From Roseovarius aestuariivivens (GTDB taxonomy: Bacteria > Pseudomonadota > Alphaproteobacteria > Rhodobacterales > Rhodobacteraceae), in assembly GCF_004761875.1 (NCBI RefSeq), contig NZ_SJEY01000013.1, forward strand, positions 1-64,000: 64,000 bases of DNA. The letters are read 5' to 3'. The translations under genes and the position numbers were made by a program. A model generated the notes under the pieces. The model was not told the DNA's origin. It made no database searches and saw nothing but the letters and a program-made list of their open reading frames with translations. This document shows positions 1-8,419 of the stretch, piece after piece (position 1 is the first letter of the stretch; every line of letters starts with the position of its first letter).

Positions 1-434
1 CGCAAGAACTGACTTATCAAAAAAATAGCCACTTACGCTCGAAAACATACGGAAAGCCGACATCCGACAGCTTCAGTCAGATGACCACCTTGAGCCCAAC
101 TCGGTCGTTGCTTCAGGTCGCAGCATCCGTCGCGAAGGGCGGTTTCCGGTCATTCGCGGCCAGTGCGAGGGTATCGAGCGTGGGAAGAGAAAGCAGACGT
201 TCAGAACGGCTTGAAATCGAGCATATCGCTGCATCACCGCAAGGCGGATCCGAGCCCGTAGCGTTAAAAGACAGTCGCCGATGCGTTCTTCTTTAAAGAC
301 AACGCTTGAGCCCCTCTTGAGCCTTTTCGCTTACGAATTTCCTTGAGGCTTCAAGCAGCTTCGTAGCACGGTTCTCAGGGGCCCCACTTGCGTGGCAACT
401 GAGATCGACTTCCTGAACAGGCGTACCGTCATCG
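1..434. other. No gene recognised (window edge)
   Basis: No credible gene is visible here. Short open frames occur on both strands, but none has a ribosome site, a recognisable domain or codon use like the neighbours. The first 60 bases are moderately AT-rich and could hold the promoter of the transporter-like gene downstream. An in-frame TGA at 414-416 fixes the upstream limit of that gene. Confidence 0.6.
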
Positions 435-3236
435 ATGCGACTCAAGAGCTGGATTGTCACGACCTTCGTCATTGCAATCACTCAAGGCTTGCTGTCGCTT
501 CTCCTGATCCTTCAGCACGATGCCATCTATTCCGAGCTGCTGCGGCAACGGGTTGCTGTGATCGCACAAACGACAGCAGAGACGTTTCGCCCCATCCTTG
601 ATCTCGGCCTGCCAATCTCCATGCTGCGTGACGGCGACGCCATCCTGGCGCGTGGCATCGATATCGATCCCAGCATTATTGCTCTCCACGCGATCAATCC
701 CACAGGGATCGTGGCCCATACAACCGGGTCAAAACCTGGAGTAGTCGACGATCATGTGCTTGCGGCTATGCGGCTTGCCGATGGAGACTTTTGGGGACAC
801 GAAACTCGCGAACTGATTTATAGCGGCTTCTCGATCCGAAGGGCAGAAGGCGAACCGCCCTCGGGCGCGGTCATCGTGGAATATCCGCATGACAGACTGG
901 ATGCCGCTTCCCGAATCATAGCCCGGATCACGTTGCGCAGCGCCCTTGTCATAATCTTTGCGACATCGGCCCTGGCTTTCGTCCTGATCTACCTTATTCT
1001 CGACCGTCCGCGCCGCAGGCTGGCCGATTTGCGCACCTTCTTCGAAGCCATCCGTTCTCGGCAATCACCTCATACTCCGGCGATGACAACAAAGGCGGGC
1101 AGTCTCGATCATGAACTGGTCCGACTGGGACAAAGCCTGCAAGAGGCGGATTGCATGTATCGACAGGCCCAGCTGGCCATTGCGCAGCCCGATGATGCGC
1201 ATTTGCCTTCCAGCAGGGATACATCGGCCGCCGACGACACGGGTGGCACGAACGTGAACACGGGCAGGCTTAAGTCCGTAATCATGGCGCGCCTTCTGCC
1301 CATCACGGTGGTGCTGATCGTCCTCTCCGCCATTGCGCTGGGCACCGTCGTAACCCGAGCGGTGACACGATCCATCGAGCCGGAACTGGCCGCGCGAACG
1401 GATCTGATCGGTACCGTCGTCGGCGAGAACGTACAGCGCGCCCTCGACAGCGGAATCTCTCTCGACGAAATCGTCGGAGCTGACCAATTCTTCGGCGACA
1501 TGCTCAAGCGGTTGCCCGAGGTCGCCTATATCGCCATCGCCACGGGGCGGATCGTGATCGAAGCAGGGACCCGGATCGACCCGTATCTCGCCCCCCCTCG
1601 GGAACGCCGGGATGTCCGCAGCCATCCGATTATTCATGACGGAGAAGAGGTCGCCTATGTGGTCATCGACATCGATCCGCATCTGATCACCAAACGGTTT
1701 CGCAGCGCGTTCCTCGATGCGGCCGTGATCCTCTTGGTTACCATGCTATTGGCAAGCGAAGCGATGCTGTTGCTCACGGGGCGCGCCTTGGCCGAGGGCC
1801 TGGAAAACGTGCAGATTCTGAGCGGGATGCAGGCGGCTGGGGACTTCTCGCGCCTTGTGGTTGCGAAGGGCCAAGGTACAATTGCGACCATCTTGAGGAC
1901 ATTGTCAGACCGTGCCATTGCCCTCCACACGGTCTACGGCAAGGCGCTCGACGCGGCCGGAGGGCAAGGGCAGGCCGGGCTGCGGCGTGTGGGGGAGCGG
2001 TTCGGCTTGATCTCCGGCGCCCCGCGGCTGCTAGAAACCTCATCTTTCGGGGACGTCCGGCTGGCGCTGTTCCTCTTTGCCGCGGCGGATGAACTTCCGC
2101 TGGCCTTCCTGCCAATCTACACGCGCGCAGCGGACAATCTTTGGTCCTGGATCGACCAGTCAGTGCTAATCGCCCTGCCGCTCGCCGGGTATCTGCTGGC
2201 CATCGTCCTGATGTCACCTTACGCGCGGGTGCTGGTCGAACGGTTCGGCGTAAGGGGCCTGTTCGTCGCGGCTTCAATCCCGACTGTAATCGCCCATCTG
2301 GGTCTTTTCGCGGCATCGACGGCGCAAGAGATCATCCTGTGGCGCACTGTTACCGGGTTTGGCTACGCCCTAGTGACCCTCGCGGCGCAGGACTATGTTC
2401 TGAGCGTTTCGTCGAAATCGAACCGCGACAGCATGCTGGGTGTCTTTACGCTGGTTCTGTTCGGCGGCGTGTTCACCGGCGTGGCCCTAGGTGGAGTTCT
2501 CGCCGATCGTCTCGGCCCGGCCAACGTTTTCCTGGTCAGCGCCGGTCTGATCGCTACCTCCGCCCTTCTCAGCACCTGGTTGGTTGCACCGGGCGTCGGC
2601 AAGCGTCATGACCCGGTCGAAACCCGAACAGCCCGGAATTGGACGGCGCTCAGGCACCCGCATCTGATCGTCCTGATCCTGGGAATCGTCATTCCTTCTG
2701 CCGTTGTCCTGCAGGCCTTCGTTTCCTATCTCGTGGCTCTCACGCTCGATGCGCAGGGGGCATCCGCTGCCGAAATCGGCCGGATCCTGATGCTGTTCTT
2801 CCTTTCGCTGATGGCGGGCGGCCCGCTGGCCGGTCGTCTTGTGCAACATCTAAAAGGCTCTCACGCGATGCTCTGTCTTGGCGCAGCGAGTCTTGGCGGC
2901 ATTGCGCTGCTGCCAGCGGCCCTCCATCCGTCACAGGCCACGATGGCACTGGCCATGGTCGCCACAGGCGCCGGTAGCGCCATGATACGGGGCGCACAGG
3001 TTTCCATTGCGCTGTTTCTGGCCGAGACCGACCTCGCCAAAATCGGGCCGACCGCGGTTCTGGGTGTGCTGCGCACCGGCGAACGGCTGGGAAGCATCGT
3101 CGGCCTGGTCCTGATCGCGGCGCTCGCGGGCATGGCAGGATACACCGCTGCGATCCTTTCAGTCGCCGCCTGGACGCTTGTAGGTGGCGTCGTCTTTGCT
3201 GCCCTGAATTTCAAGCATTTCTTGACAAAAAGTTAA
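435..3236 (+). CDS. Sensor-like N-terminus fused to MFS transporter
   Basis: The 933-residue inner-membrane protein falls into two parts. The first ~455 residues hold two units of a membrane helix, an extracytoplasmic segment and a second helix (helices near 7-26, 165-187, 285-308 and 420-445), an architecture typical of double Cache-like sensor modules. A linker of about 90 residues follows, and from ~540 to the end there are about twelve hydrophobic segments of major facilitator type, with an LADRLG-type loop near residue 690. ATG 435 has only a weak ribosome site; an in-frame stop lies 21 bases upstream. The gene is followed after 42 bases by a periplasmic binding protein, suggesting a joint role in sensing or uptake. 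No substrate can be read from the sequence. Confidence 0.85.
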   Translation: MRLKSWIVTTFVIAITQGLLSLLLILQHDAIYSELLRQRVAVIAQTTAETFRPILDLGLPISMLRDGDAILARGIDIDPSIIALHAINPTGIVAHTTGSKPGVVDDHVLAAMRLADGDFWGHETRELIYSGFSIRRAEGEPPSGAVIVEYPHDRLDAASRIIARITLRSALVIIFATSALAFVLIYLILDRPRRRLADLRTFFEAIRSRQSPHTPAMTTKAGSLDHELVRLGQSLQEADCMYRQAQLAIAQPDDAHLPSSRDTSAADDTGGTNVNTGRLKSVIMARLLPITVVLIVLSAIALGTVVTRAVTRSIEPELAARTDLIGTVVGENVQRALDSGISLDEIVGADQFFGDMLKRLPEVAYIAIATGRIVIEAGTRIDPYLAPPRERRDVRSHPIIHDGEEVAYVVIDIDPHLITKRFRSAFLDAAVILLVTMLLASEAMLLLTGRALAEGLENVQILSGMQAAGDFSRLVVAKGQGTIATILRTLSDRAIALHTVYGKALDAAGGQGQAGLRRVGERFGLISGAPRLLETSSFGDVRLALFLFAAADELPLAFLPIYTRAADNLWSWIDQSVLIALPLAGYLLAIVLMSPYARVLVERFGVRGLFVAASIPTVIAHLGLFAASTAQEIILWRTVTGFGYALVTLAAQDYVLSVSSKSNRDSMLGVFTLVLFGGVFTGVALGGVLADRLGPANVFLVSAGLIATSALLSTWLVAPGVGKRHDPVETRTARNWTALRHPHLIVLILGIVIPSAVVLQAFVSYLVALTLDAQGASAAEIGRILMLFFLSLMAGGPLAGRLVQHLKGSHAMLCLGAASLGGIALLPAALHPSQATMALAMVATGAGSAMIRGAQVSIALFLAETDLAKIGPTAVLGVLRTGERLGSIVGLVLIAALAGMAGYTAAILSVAAWTLVGGVVFAALNFKHFLTKS

Positions 3237-3278
3237 GCTGGACGCTCAGCTATTCCAATTGTTGGTAGGAGCGATTCC

Positions 3279-4280
3279 ATGAGGTTCATCGGTGCATGTT
3301 TTGCCGCTGGCACGCTAATCTTTTCATCTGCATTCCAGGCGGACGCCGAAACCAAGACCATCCTGGGTGTATGGTATGAGGGGTGCGAACACCTCTGTGA
3401 AGGTTTGAAGGACGCCATCGCCGTGAGCGGTTTCGATGTGGAAGTTCGAAGTGTCGATATCGCTCAAGACAAGAGCCTGTTGCCGGGAGTAGTGGAAACA
3501 GCGCGAAAAGATCAGGTCGATCTTGTCGTCACATTCGGCACGAGTGTGACTCTCGGGGTTATCGGCACGCTCGACGATGTGGGAAATCCCCGGTTTCTTG
3601 ACGATATTCCGGTTGTCTTCACGGTCGTTGCCGATCCCTTCGGTACTCGCATCGCTGAAAGTTTCGAACGCAGCGGCCGGGAGAACGTTGCCGGGACCTT
3701 CAACCGTGTTCCGGAGGCCGTGAATGTCGAAATCATTCGTCAATATGATCCCGGTTTCGAAAAGCTCGGACTGCTATACCATTCCAACGAGCGCAACTCT
3801 CTGATTAAGAAAGAGGAACTTCAAGCCTTGCTTCCGGAACTTGGGATTGAGTTTGTGGCTCTAGAACTCGACCCGGGCAATCCTGGCGTTCCAGACGCCG
3901 CGTTGATTCCGGTCCGCATGGCCGAATTCCGCGAGCGAGGGGTTCGCTGGATGTATCTCGGATCGAGTTCGTTTCTTCGTCTCTACGGTGATCTGTACAC
4001 CTCATCAGCCGTTGAGAATGGCATCGCGATCGTCAGCCCCTATGAGAGCCTTGTTCGAGAAAATCGTGCTCTCCTCTCGATTGCGGCGCGCTATTACGAT
4101 GTCGGGAAACTTGCTGCAGATCAGGCTCTTGCCATCTTGCGTGACGGCGCGGTACCGGGTGACCTTCCCATCTTGCGAGCATCCAATTTCGCATATGTGG
4201 TTAACATGGATGTCGCGCGAGATCTCGGTCGAATCCCGCCATTCGCTTTCCTCCAGGTCGCGGAAACCGTATCGAACTGA
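3279..4280 (+). CDS. ABC-type periplasmic substrate-binding protein (PF04392-like)
   Basis: The 333-residue protein starts with a Sec signal peptide cleaved near residue 24 (AFQADA). The mature part has the two-lobed pattern of the TrpX/YtrF-type binding-protein family: a first lobe ending in DLVVTFGTSVTLGV, a second with PVVFTVVADPFGT, and a hinge near LGLLYHSNERNS. A ribosome site GTAGGAG lies 8 bases before ATG 3279. No permease or ATPase gene is adjacent, so it may feed a distant transporter or the sensor domain of the upstream MFS fusion. The ligand is unknown. Confidence 0.85.
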   Translation: MRFIGACFAAGTLIFSSAFQADAETKTILGVWYEGCEHLCEGLKDAIAVSGFDVEVRSVDIAQDKSLLPGVVETARKDQVDLVVTFGTSVTLGVIGTLDDVGNPRFLDDIPVVFTVVADPFGTRIAESFERSGRENVAGTFNRVPEAVNVEIIRQYDPGFEKLGLLYHSNERNSLIKKEELQALLPELGIEFVALELDPGNPGVPDAALIPVRMAEFRERGVRWMYLGSSSFLRLYGDLYTSSAVENGIAIVSPYESLVRENRALLSIAARYYDVGKLAADQALAILRDGAVPGDLPILRASNFAYVVNMDVARDLGRIPPFAFLQVAETVSN

Positions 4281-4625
4281 CGAGCCTTTGAGCGCTCAGG
4301 AAGCGAAGCCAAGTCAGCTTCGATTGGCTGCCAGACCTCCTTTACTCACGATCTGAAGGTCGGCTTAAAGCCGAGAACGCCAGTCGGGCAAATCTAGCGG
4401 AAGGTCCGAAAAGTCCGCTGAGCGGTCATTCGCCATTACAGCGATCACGTCCGCTTTGTGTTGCTAACCCGTCATTTGAGCAAAAGGCTCTGCACTTTCC
4501 GTTGAAGAACGCCCCCTGCCAGACGTATCCAGCAGGGGGCCACCTTGGGAAAGGTGCTTGGGGCGGTTTCTAGATGCCAGGTATTCGTGTCAGCCTTGTG
4601 ACCATGAATTGGAATGAGTTTGGCA
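4281..4625. other. Non-coding junction with hairpins, probable left edge of integrated element
   Basis: No gene is seen. Three inverted repeats are readable: CGAAGC/GCTTCG at 4304-4309 and 4317-4322, TCGGCT/AGCCGA at 4360-4365 and 4369-4374, and GCCCCCTG/CAGGGGGC at 4511-4518 and 4533-4540. None is followed by a clear T-run on either strand. The first two may end transcription of the binding-protein gene. I searched by eye for a direct repeat shared with the integrase end (8420-8760) and found none. Confidence 0.5.
4511..4540. other. 8-bp GC-rich hairpin
   Basis: The arms GCCCCCTG and CAGGGGGC pair perfectly around a 14-base loop. There is no T-tract on either side, so a simple intrinsic terminator is doubtful. 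The position, just outside the TGTCCA array and the ATPase gene, suggests a structural element of the integrated element. Confidence 0.4.
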
Positions 4626-4633
4626 ATAGGGTC

Positions 4634-4696
4634 TGTCCAAACTGTCCAGATGTCCATTTGGCGCTTCGCGTTCTGGACAAATGGACAGATTGGACA
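4634..4696. repeat. Mirror-symmetric array of six TGTCCA hexamers (iteron-like)
   Basis: TGTCCA occurs at 4634-4639, 4643-4648 and 4651-4656, and its complement TGGACA at 4674-4679, 4682-4687 and 4691-4696. Start-to-start spacings are 9 and 8 on the left and 8 and 9 on the right, so the whole array is an almost perfect dyad around a short centre (GCGCTTCGCG). It lies 8 bases beyond the stop of the RepA-like ATPase gene. Such ordered hexamers resemble initiator-binding iterons or a strong operator. The repeats are seen directly; the function is inferred. Confidence 0.65.
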
Positions 4697-4703
4697 CCAC
4701 CGG

Positions 4704-5696
4704 TCAGGACAGCGGATCAGGTTTAAGCCGGTAATTGCCCCGCCCGCCCTTTTCGACCTCCCCGCCCACGGTCATACGCTGCAACGTCTTTGCACAAAGG
4801 TCATAATCCAGATCCGCGTGTTCGGCGATGTCCTTCGGCGTGGCTCTTCCGACCTTAAGCGCCGCTCGGATCGCCTTCCGGGTTTGGCTGCCGTGGACAT
4901 CACAGGGACGCCCAAGGTCCGACCATTGGCATGTCTGCGGATCAAAATCGACGGCGCTCTCGAACTCGGCCAGATCACGCCCCCTGCCATAGAGCACCTT
5001 GCCATCGGTTGTGCTGCCAAGGACGAGAGTTGCATCTGCGGCACCCGTCAGTCCGGTAGACCCTGACACAGTGTCGAAAGGATCGTCCGCGTCGGCCTTG
5101 CGCACATGGTGTATGACCACGATGGCGATACCAAGCGCGTTTGCGAGGCCGTGCAGTCCGCGAAGCGACTGGTAATCCGACGTGTATTGGCTGTCCCTTG
5201 CATTGCCTACCGGGCGCACCGTGGCCAGCGTGTCGATGATGACGAGCCGTGCGGTTGGATGTCGTCCAAACCAGGCTTCGACGGCCTCCAACCCGCCGCC
5301 ATCCAGCCGAGGCCATTCAACGGCAAAGACCAGGTCTTCGGGCCAGTCCATGGCGACTGAGCAGCTTTTAGACAGGCGGGCCTTAATCCGGCGGTGGTTA
5401 TCCTCCAAGGCCGCGTAGAGCACCTTGCCCGATGCCGCCTGACGTCCAAGCACCTCACCACCGGTGGCAACGGCATGTCCCAACTGAAGCGCCAGCCAAG
5501 ACTTACCCATCTTGGGTTTGCCGGCCAGCAACGTAAGTCCCTCCGGGAGCATATCCCGGACAATCCACGATACCGGCGGGAACTCCTTTCGTTGCAGTTC
5601 CTGCGCAGAGATTGTGTCCGGCATGGAGACGCCACTGGGCAAGGCGGGGGCCTCTGCGTTTTCAGCCGCTGCTTTGAGAGCATCATCCCATTTCAT
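4704..5696 (-). CDS. RepA-like RecA-fold ATPase (AAA_25)
   Basis: The 330-residue protein has a Walker A loop AGKPKMGKS near residues 58-66, a Walker B strand LVIIDTLATV near 155-160, and an HHVRK segment, the pattern of hexameric RepA/DnaB-like ATPases of plasmids and phages. The C-terminal ~60 residues look like a winged helix (TPKDIAEHADLDYDLCAKTLQRM). The start ATG 5696 is preferred over longer readings because GGAGG lies 9 bases upstream and the codon overlaps the TGA of the previous gene (ATGA). It closes a minus-strand operon, and the TGTCCA array lies directly beyond its stop. A role in replicating the excised element is inferred. Confidence 0.8.
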   Translation of the reverse strand: MKWDDALKAAAENAEAPALPSGVSMPDTISAQELQRKEFPPVSWIVRDMLPEGLTLLAGKPKMGKSWLALQLGHAVATGGEVLGRQAASGKVLYAALEDNHRRIKARLSKSCSVAMDWPEDLVFAVEWPRLDGGGLEAVEAWFGRHPTARLVIIDTLATVRPVGNARDSQYTSDYQSLRGLHGLANALGIAIVVIHHVRKADADDPFDTVSGSTGLTGAADATLVLGSTTDGKVLYGRGRDLAEFESAVDFDPQTCQWSDLGRPCDVHGSQTRKAIRAALKVGRATPKDIAEHADLDYDLCAKTLQRMTVGGEVEKGGRGNYRLKPDPLS

Positions 5697-6076
5697 GCTG
5701 CCGCCCTCCGTCCTGCTTCCTCCAGGAAGGCCAGCTGCTCGCGTGCTGGAAGGCGCACGAAACAGGCGGAAAGCCAGGCCCGGATCTCGGGGAGCGTCGC
5801 AAGATCCGCCCACCAGCACGCGTCTTCTTCAATGTCCATGAAAACCGGCAGCGGTGCCCCGGCCAACCTGGCCGGGACGATGGTTTCCATCACTTCCAAA
5901 AGCGGATCGGTCTCGCAAGCAGCGGCAACCGACGCCAGCAGGCAGGCACGTTCATAGGGCGAGAGGCGCGCTCTGAGCACGGTCTCCAGCCCACACCAAA
6001 CCTCTGGCTGGTCCTTTAGGGTCAACGCATGCCCAATTGAGGTAAGGGCGCGGTTATGTCGATCAGCTGTCTGCAT
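5693..6076 (-). CDS. Hypothetical protein of integrated element
   Basis: The 127-residue protein is not recognised. It is predicted mostly helical, with the segment RARLSPYERACLLASVAAAC followed by acidic and aromatic residues (DIEEDACWWADL). ATG 6076 overlaps the upstream stop (TGATG) and has GGGGAGGG 6 bases before it. A GTG three bases earlier is possible. Its tight coupling to the ATPase gene suggests a joint role. Confidence 0.65.
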   Translation of the reverse strand: MQTADRHNRALTSIGHALTLKDQPEVWCGLETVLRARLSPYERACLLASVAAACETDPLLEVMETIVPARLAGAPLPVFMDIEEDACWWADLATLPEIRAWLSACFVRLPAREQLAFLEEAGRRAAA

Positions 6077-6279
6077 CACCGGCCCTCCCCAAAGTGCAGC
6101 ATCGCAATCAAGTGGGCTGTGTGCTCATCGAGACCGCAGCGGCGGCGCAGATAGCGGGTTTGAAGTTCACGCGATGTCGCGTATGTTTGCGTAAAGGATG
6201 TCGATGCCAATTGATTTTCCTTTTCTGCCCCGGTGGAGCGTGCCAGCGCATCCCCGGGGCGTTTCCATTTGCTGCTCAT
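6076..6279 (-). CDS. Small hypothetical protein of integrated element
   Basis: This short gene encodes 67 residues, basic at the N-terminus (SSKWKRPGDALAR). ATG 6279 is chosen over a longer frame because a perfect AGGAGG lies 6 bases upstream and it starts 2 bases after the previous stop. A C-terminal YLRRRCGLDEHTAHLIAMLHFGE segment could form a small helical bundle. No family is recognised. Confidence 0.6.
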   Translation of the reverse strand: MSSKWKRPGDALARSTGAEKENQLASTSFTQTYATSRELQTRYLRRRCGLDEHTAHLIAMLHFGEGR

Positions 6280-6281
6280 GA

Positions 6282-6704
6282 TCAACCTCCTATGATTTTT
6301 GGAAGAGCGGCGAGCGCAGCCCATGCGGCAGGGTCAACCGGCTTACACAGGCTGGCGGCGAGGCGCATTAGGGCTTTCCGGGTCCAGAAGTAGCCAAGCG
6401 CCCGCCACGGCCACTTCCCGCCACCATTCTTACGCTGTTGCAGAATCCACTGGATGCCGTCTTTGCAGACGATCACTCGATGACATGGACAGATTGCGAC
6501 CAAGTCGCGCGCTTGATGGTCAGAGGTTTCATATGTGCTTGGACTGACGCCATGCGCTTCGTTTGGCGTGCAACCGTTTTCGCCTGCAGCGATATGGATT
6601 TTATGCGCCGAACTGTCGTATCCTGACATTATTACTTGGCTAGGTGCACCACTTTCTGAATTAACTTTGAATAGGGCAGTGCCCCATGACTTTTGGTCTG
6701 CCAT
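6282..6704 (-). CDS. Hypothetical protein of integrated element
   Basis: The 140-residue protein is not assigned. Its N-terminal 60 residues are low in recognisable structure. The C-terminal part, from ILQQRKNGGGKWPWRALGYF on, is compact and aromatic-rich and looks like the conserved core. ATG 6704 is preceded by GAAAGGA at good spacing. It is the first of four coupled genes that end with the ATPase. Confidence 0.6.
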   Translation of the reverse strand: MADQKSWGTALFKVNSESGAPSQVIMSGYDSSAHKIHIAAGENGCTPNEAHGVSPSTYETSDHQARDLVAICPCHRVIVCKDGIQWILQQRKNGGGKWPWRALGYFWTRKALMRLAASLCKPVDPAAWAALAALPKIIGG

Positions 6705-6817
6705 GGCAGAGTCCTTTCACTTGATAAGCAAAGGCGCTGGGCGTAATGGTGAGGAATAGTTTGCCGACTATATTCCCGCTCATTCCACTAGCGACTTCGC
6801 TTTGGTTTGAGCGGGTC

Positions 6818-6988
6818 TTACTCCGCGTGTGCCGCCATTGCGGCGTCTATATCGGTTTCGGCCCAATACAGGCGTCCCCCGATTTTCACGGGCTTGGGCA
6901 AGCGGCCCAACTCCACGTCTCTGTAAATTGTCGTGCGACCGCGCCCACCGAGCTTGTCTTGCAAGTCGCGAAACGTCAGGTAGCGCAT
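6818..6988 (-). CDS. AlpA-family DNA-binding regulator
   Basis: The 56-residue winged-helix protein shows the AlpA/excisionase pattern: MRYLTFRDLQDKLGGRGRTT followed by IYRDVELGRLPKPVKIGGR, then a WAETDIDAAM helix. In P4-type elements AlpA proteins activate integrase or act as excisionase-like factors. ATG 6988 has AAGG 9 bases upstream; a longer frame from 7030 adds a basic tail without support. Palindromic sites upstream (7076-7153) are candidate targets. Confidence 0.85.
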   Translation of the reverse strand: MRYLTFRDLQDKLGGRGRTTIYRDVELGRLPKPVKIGGRLYWAETDIDAAMAAHAE

Positions 6989-7075
6989 CTTGATAACCTT
7001 TTTTCTATTCCGTCGTGCAGCATAGAACATATCGGGAACCCCGGGCGGAGAAAAGCCTAAATTTCAAAAAAATTG

Positions 7076-7119
7076 TGTGGCCACAAAGGGTTAGTCGAGT
7101 GGACCGAATTGTGGCCACA
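7076..7119. promoter_or_regulatory. Two copies of palindrome TGTGGCCACA
   Basis: The perfect 10-base palindrome TGTGGCCACA occurs at 7076-7085 and 7110-7119, 34 bases apart, between the AlpA gene and the end of the integrase gene. The spacing, about three helical turns, suits cooperative binding by a regulator or recombination accessory protein. Function is inferred. Confidence 0.5.
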
Positions 7120-7133
7120 TGGTCCAAAAAATA

Positions 7134-7153
7134 AATATCCATATCAGGATATT
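7134..7153. promoter_or_regulatory. Inverted repeat AATATCC/GGATATT
   Basis: Arms of seven bases (7134-7140 and 7147-7153) flank the six-base spacer ATATCA in an AT-rich stretch. It lies 14 bases beyond the second TGTGGCCACA copy and may be part of the same control or arm-site region for AlpA or the integrase. Confidence 0.4.
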
Positions 7154-7213
7154 ACGTCTCAAGCGGTTTTCTGTTGGAATTTAGATTGGGCCGTTTAAGC
7201 GCCTTTAGGCAAA

Positions 7214-8419
7214 TCAGTGACGCTTTGCGAATTGTAGAAGTGATTCGTCGGCTGTTTCTGGCCCACTGAGTTTATTCGCCCACAGCTTCATCACCGCTTG
7301 GCGCTTCTCAAGAAAATCTGTGCGGCGATAACTGCGTTCGACCTTGCCGCCAACCGTGTGGCCCAGCGCAAACTCGGCTACGTCGTGCGGCGTGTTTGTC
7401 GCCTCTGCCACCCAATCGCGGAAACTGGAGCGGAAACCGTGCGGGCGCTCTGTCATTCCGCGCCGCTCCATGAATTTGCTCATGGTCATGTCCGAAATCA
7501 CGCCTTTGCGGACCCCCGGAAAGAGAAAGCCGTCACGCGCGAACGGGGTGGCCTCTGCAATGACCGCTTGCGCCTCTTGTGAGAGCGGCACGCGGAAATC
7601 GCTGGTGGCTCCTACGCGGCCTTTCATGGCTTCTGCGGGGATGGTCCAGATATCGCCGTTGATCTGGTCAAGGTGCAGGTGCCGCAAGGGAAAGCTGCGT
7701 ACCGCCGTCAGAATGAGCAGGCGCAACGCCAGTTCTGAAACGCTGCCGCCGTCAAGCGATTGATAGAAGGCAGGCACGTCGCGCCAGTTCATAGCGGGAA
7801 TGTTCTTCACCGTGTGGCGTTGCTTGCCCAGCAGCGCCTTGGCCTTGTCAGTCGCCTGTAAGTCCACGTCGAGGCCAAGCGCCGCCGCATGGCGCAGGCA
7901 GATGCCGAGACGGTTCATCGCCTTCTGTGCCGTCGAGGCTTTCGTGTGCCAGATAGGCGCAAGCGTGTCGCGGATGTCCCGCTGGTCGATCTGCGACACT
8001 GGCATCTTACCCAGCTTTGGAAGCACATGAAGTTCCAAGGGCGAGAACCACCGGCCTGCCTTGCCATCGCCCTTCAGTTCGGCCTTGCGGCTTTCGAATG
8101 CATCAACGGCAATGTCGGAGAGGATGTGCAGGTTTTGCTCGGCCTCGCGCCGCTGACGCTCACGCTCTTTGATGGCGTCCTTACCTTCGCGGACCACGGC
8201 GCGCCATTTGTCGGCCTCGTCACGCGCTTCTTTCAGCGACACGTCCGGATAGCTGCCAAGGCCCATCTCGTGCCGCCGTCCGAATATCGTGTAACGAAGG
8301 AACCACTGCGCGCCACCATCGGGTCGCTTGTGAAACCATAGACCAGCACCATCCGAGTATTTACCCGCAGGCTTTGTCTTGATTGCTGCGCTGGTCAGCT
8401 TGTGTTTAGGTCGCGCCAC
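7214..8419 (-). CDS. P4-type tyrosine recombinase (integrase)
   Basis: The 401-residue protein carries an N-terminal arm-binding domain (DUF4102-like: KLTSAAIKTKPAGKYSDGAG), a SAM-like core-binding domain and a C-terminal catalytic domain. The catalytic set is visible: Arg241 (TAVRSF), His327 and Arg330 (HGFRSSF), His354 (GHTVGG) and nucleophile Tyr364 (RSYRRTD). It starts with GTG 8419, and a GGTGGA-type ribosome site precedes it. By family rule it integrates and excises the 4.3-8.5 kb element. The usual tRNA target is not visible next to it. Confidence 0.93.
   Translation of the reverse strand: MARPKHKLTSAAIKTKPAGKYSDGAGLWFHKRPDGGAQWFLRYTIFGRRHEMGLGSYPDVSLKEARDEADKWRAVVREGKDAIKERERQRREAEQNLHILSDIAVDAFESRKAELKGDGKAGRWFSPLELHVLPKLGKMPVSQIDQRDIRDTLAPIWHTKASTAQKAMNRLGICLRHAAALGLDVDLQATDKAKALLGKQRHTVKNIPAMNWRDVPAFYQSLDGGSVSELALRLLILTAVRSFPLRHLHLDQINGDIWTIPAEAMKGRVGATSDFRVPLSQEAQAVIAEATPFARDGFLFPGVRKGVISDMTMSKFMERRGMTERPHGFRSSFRDWVAEATNTPHDVAEFALGHTVGGKVERSYRRTDFLEKRQAVMKLWANKLSGPETADESLLQFAKRH

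Noticed and set aside
293-481. 62-residue minus-strand frame at the window start
   Set aside because: It overlaps the N-terminus of the sensor-MFS gene and has no ribosome site or recognisable family.
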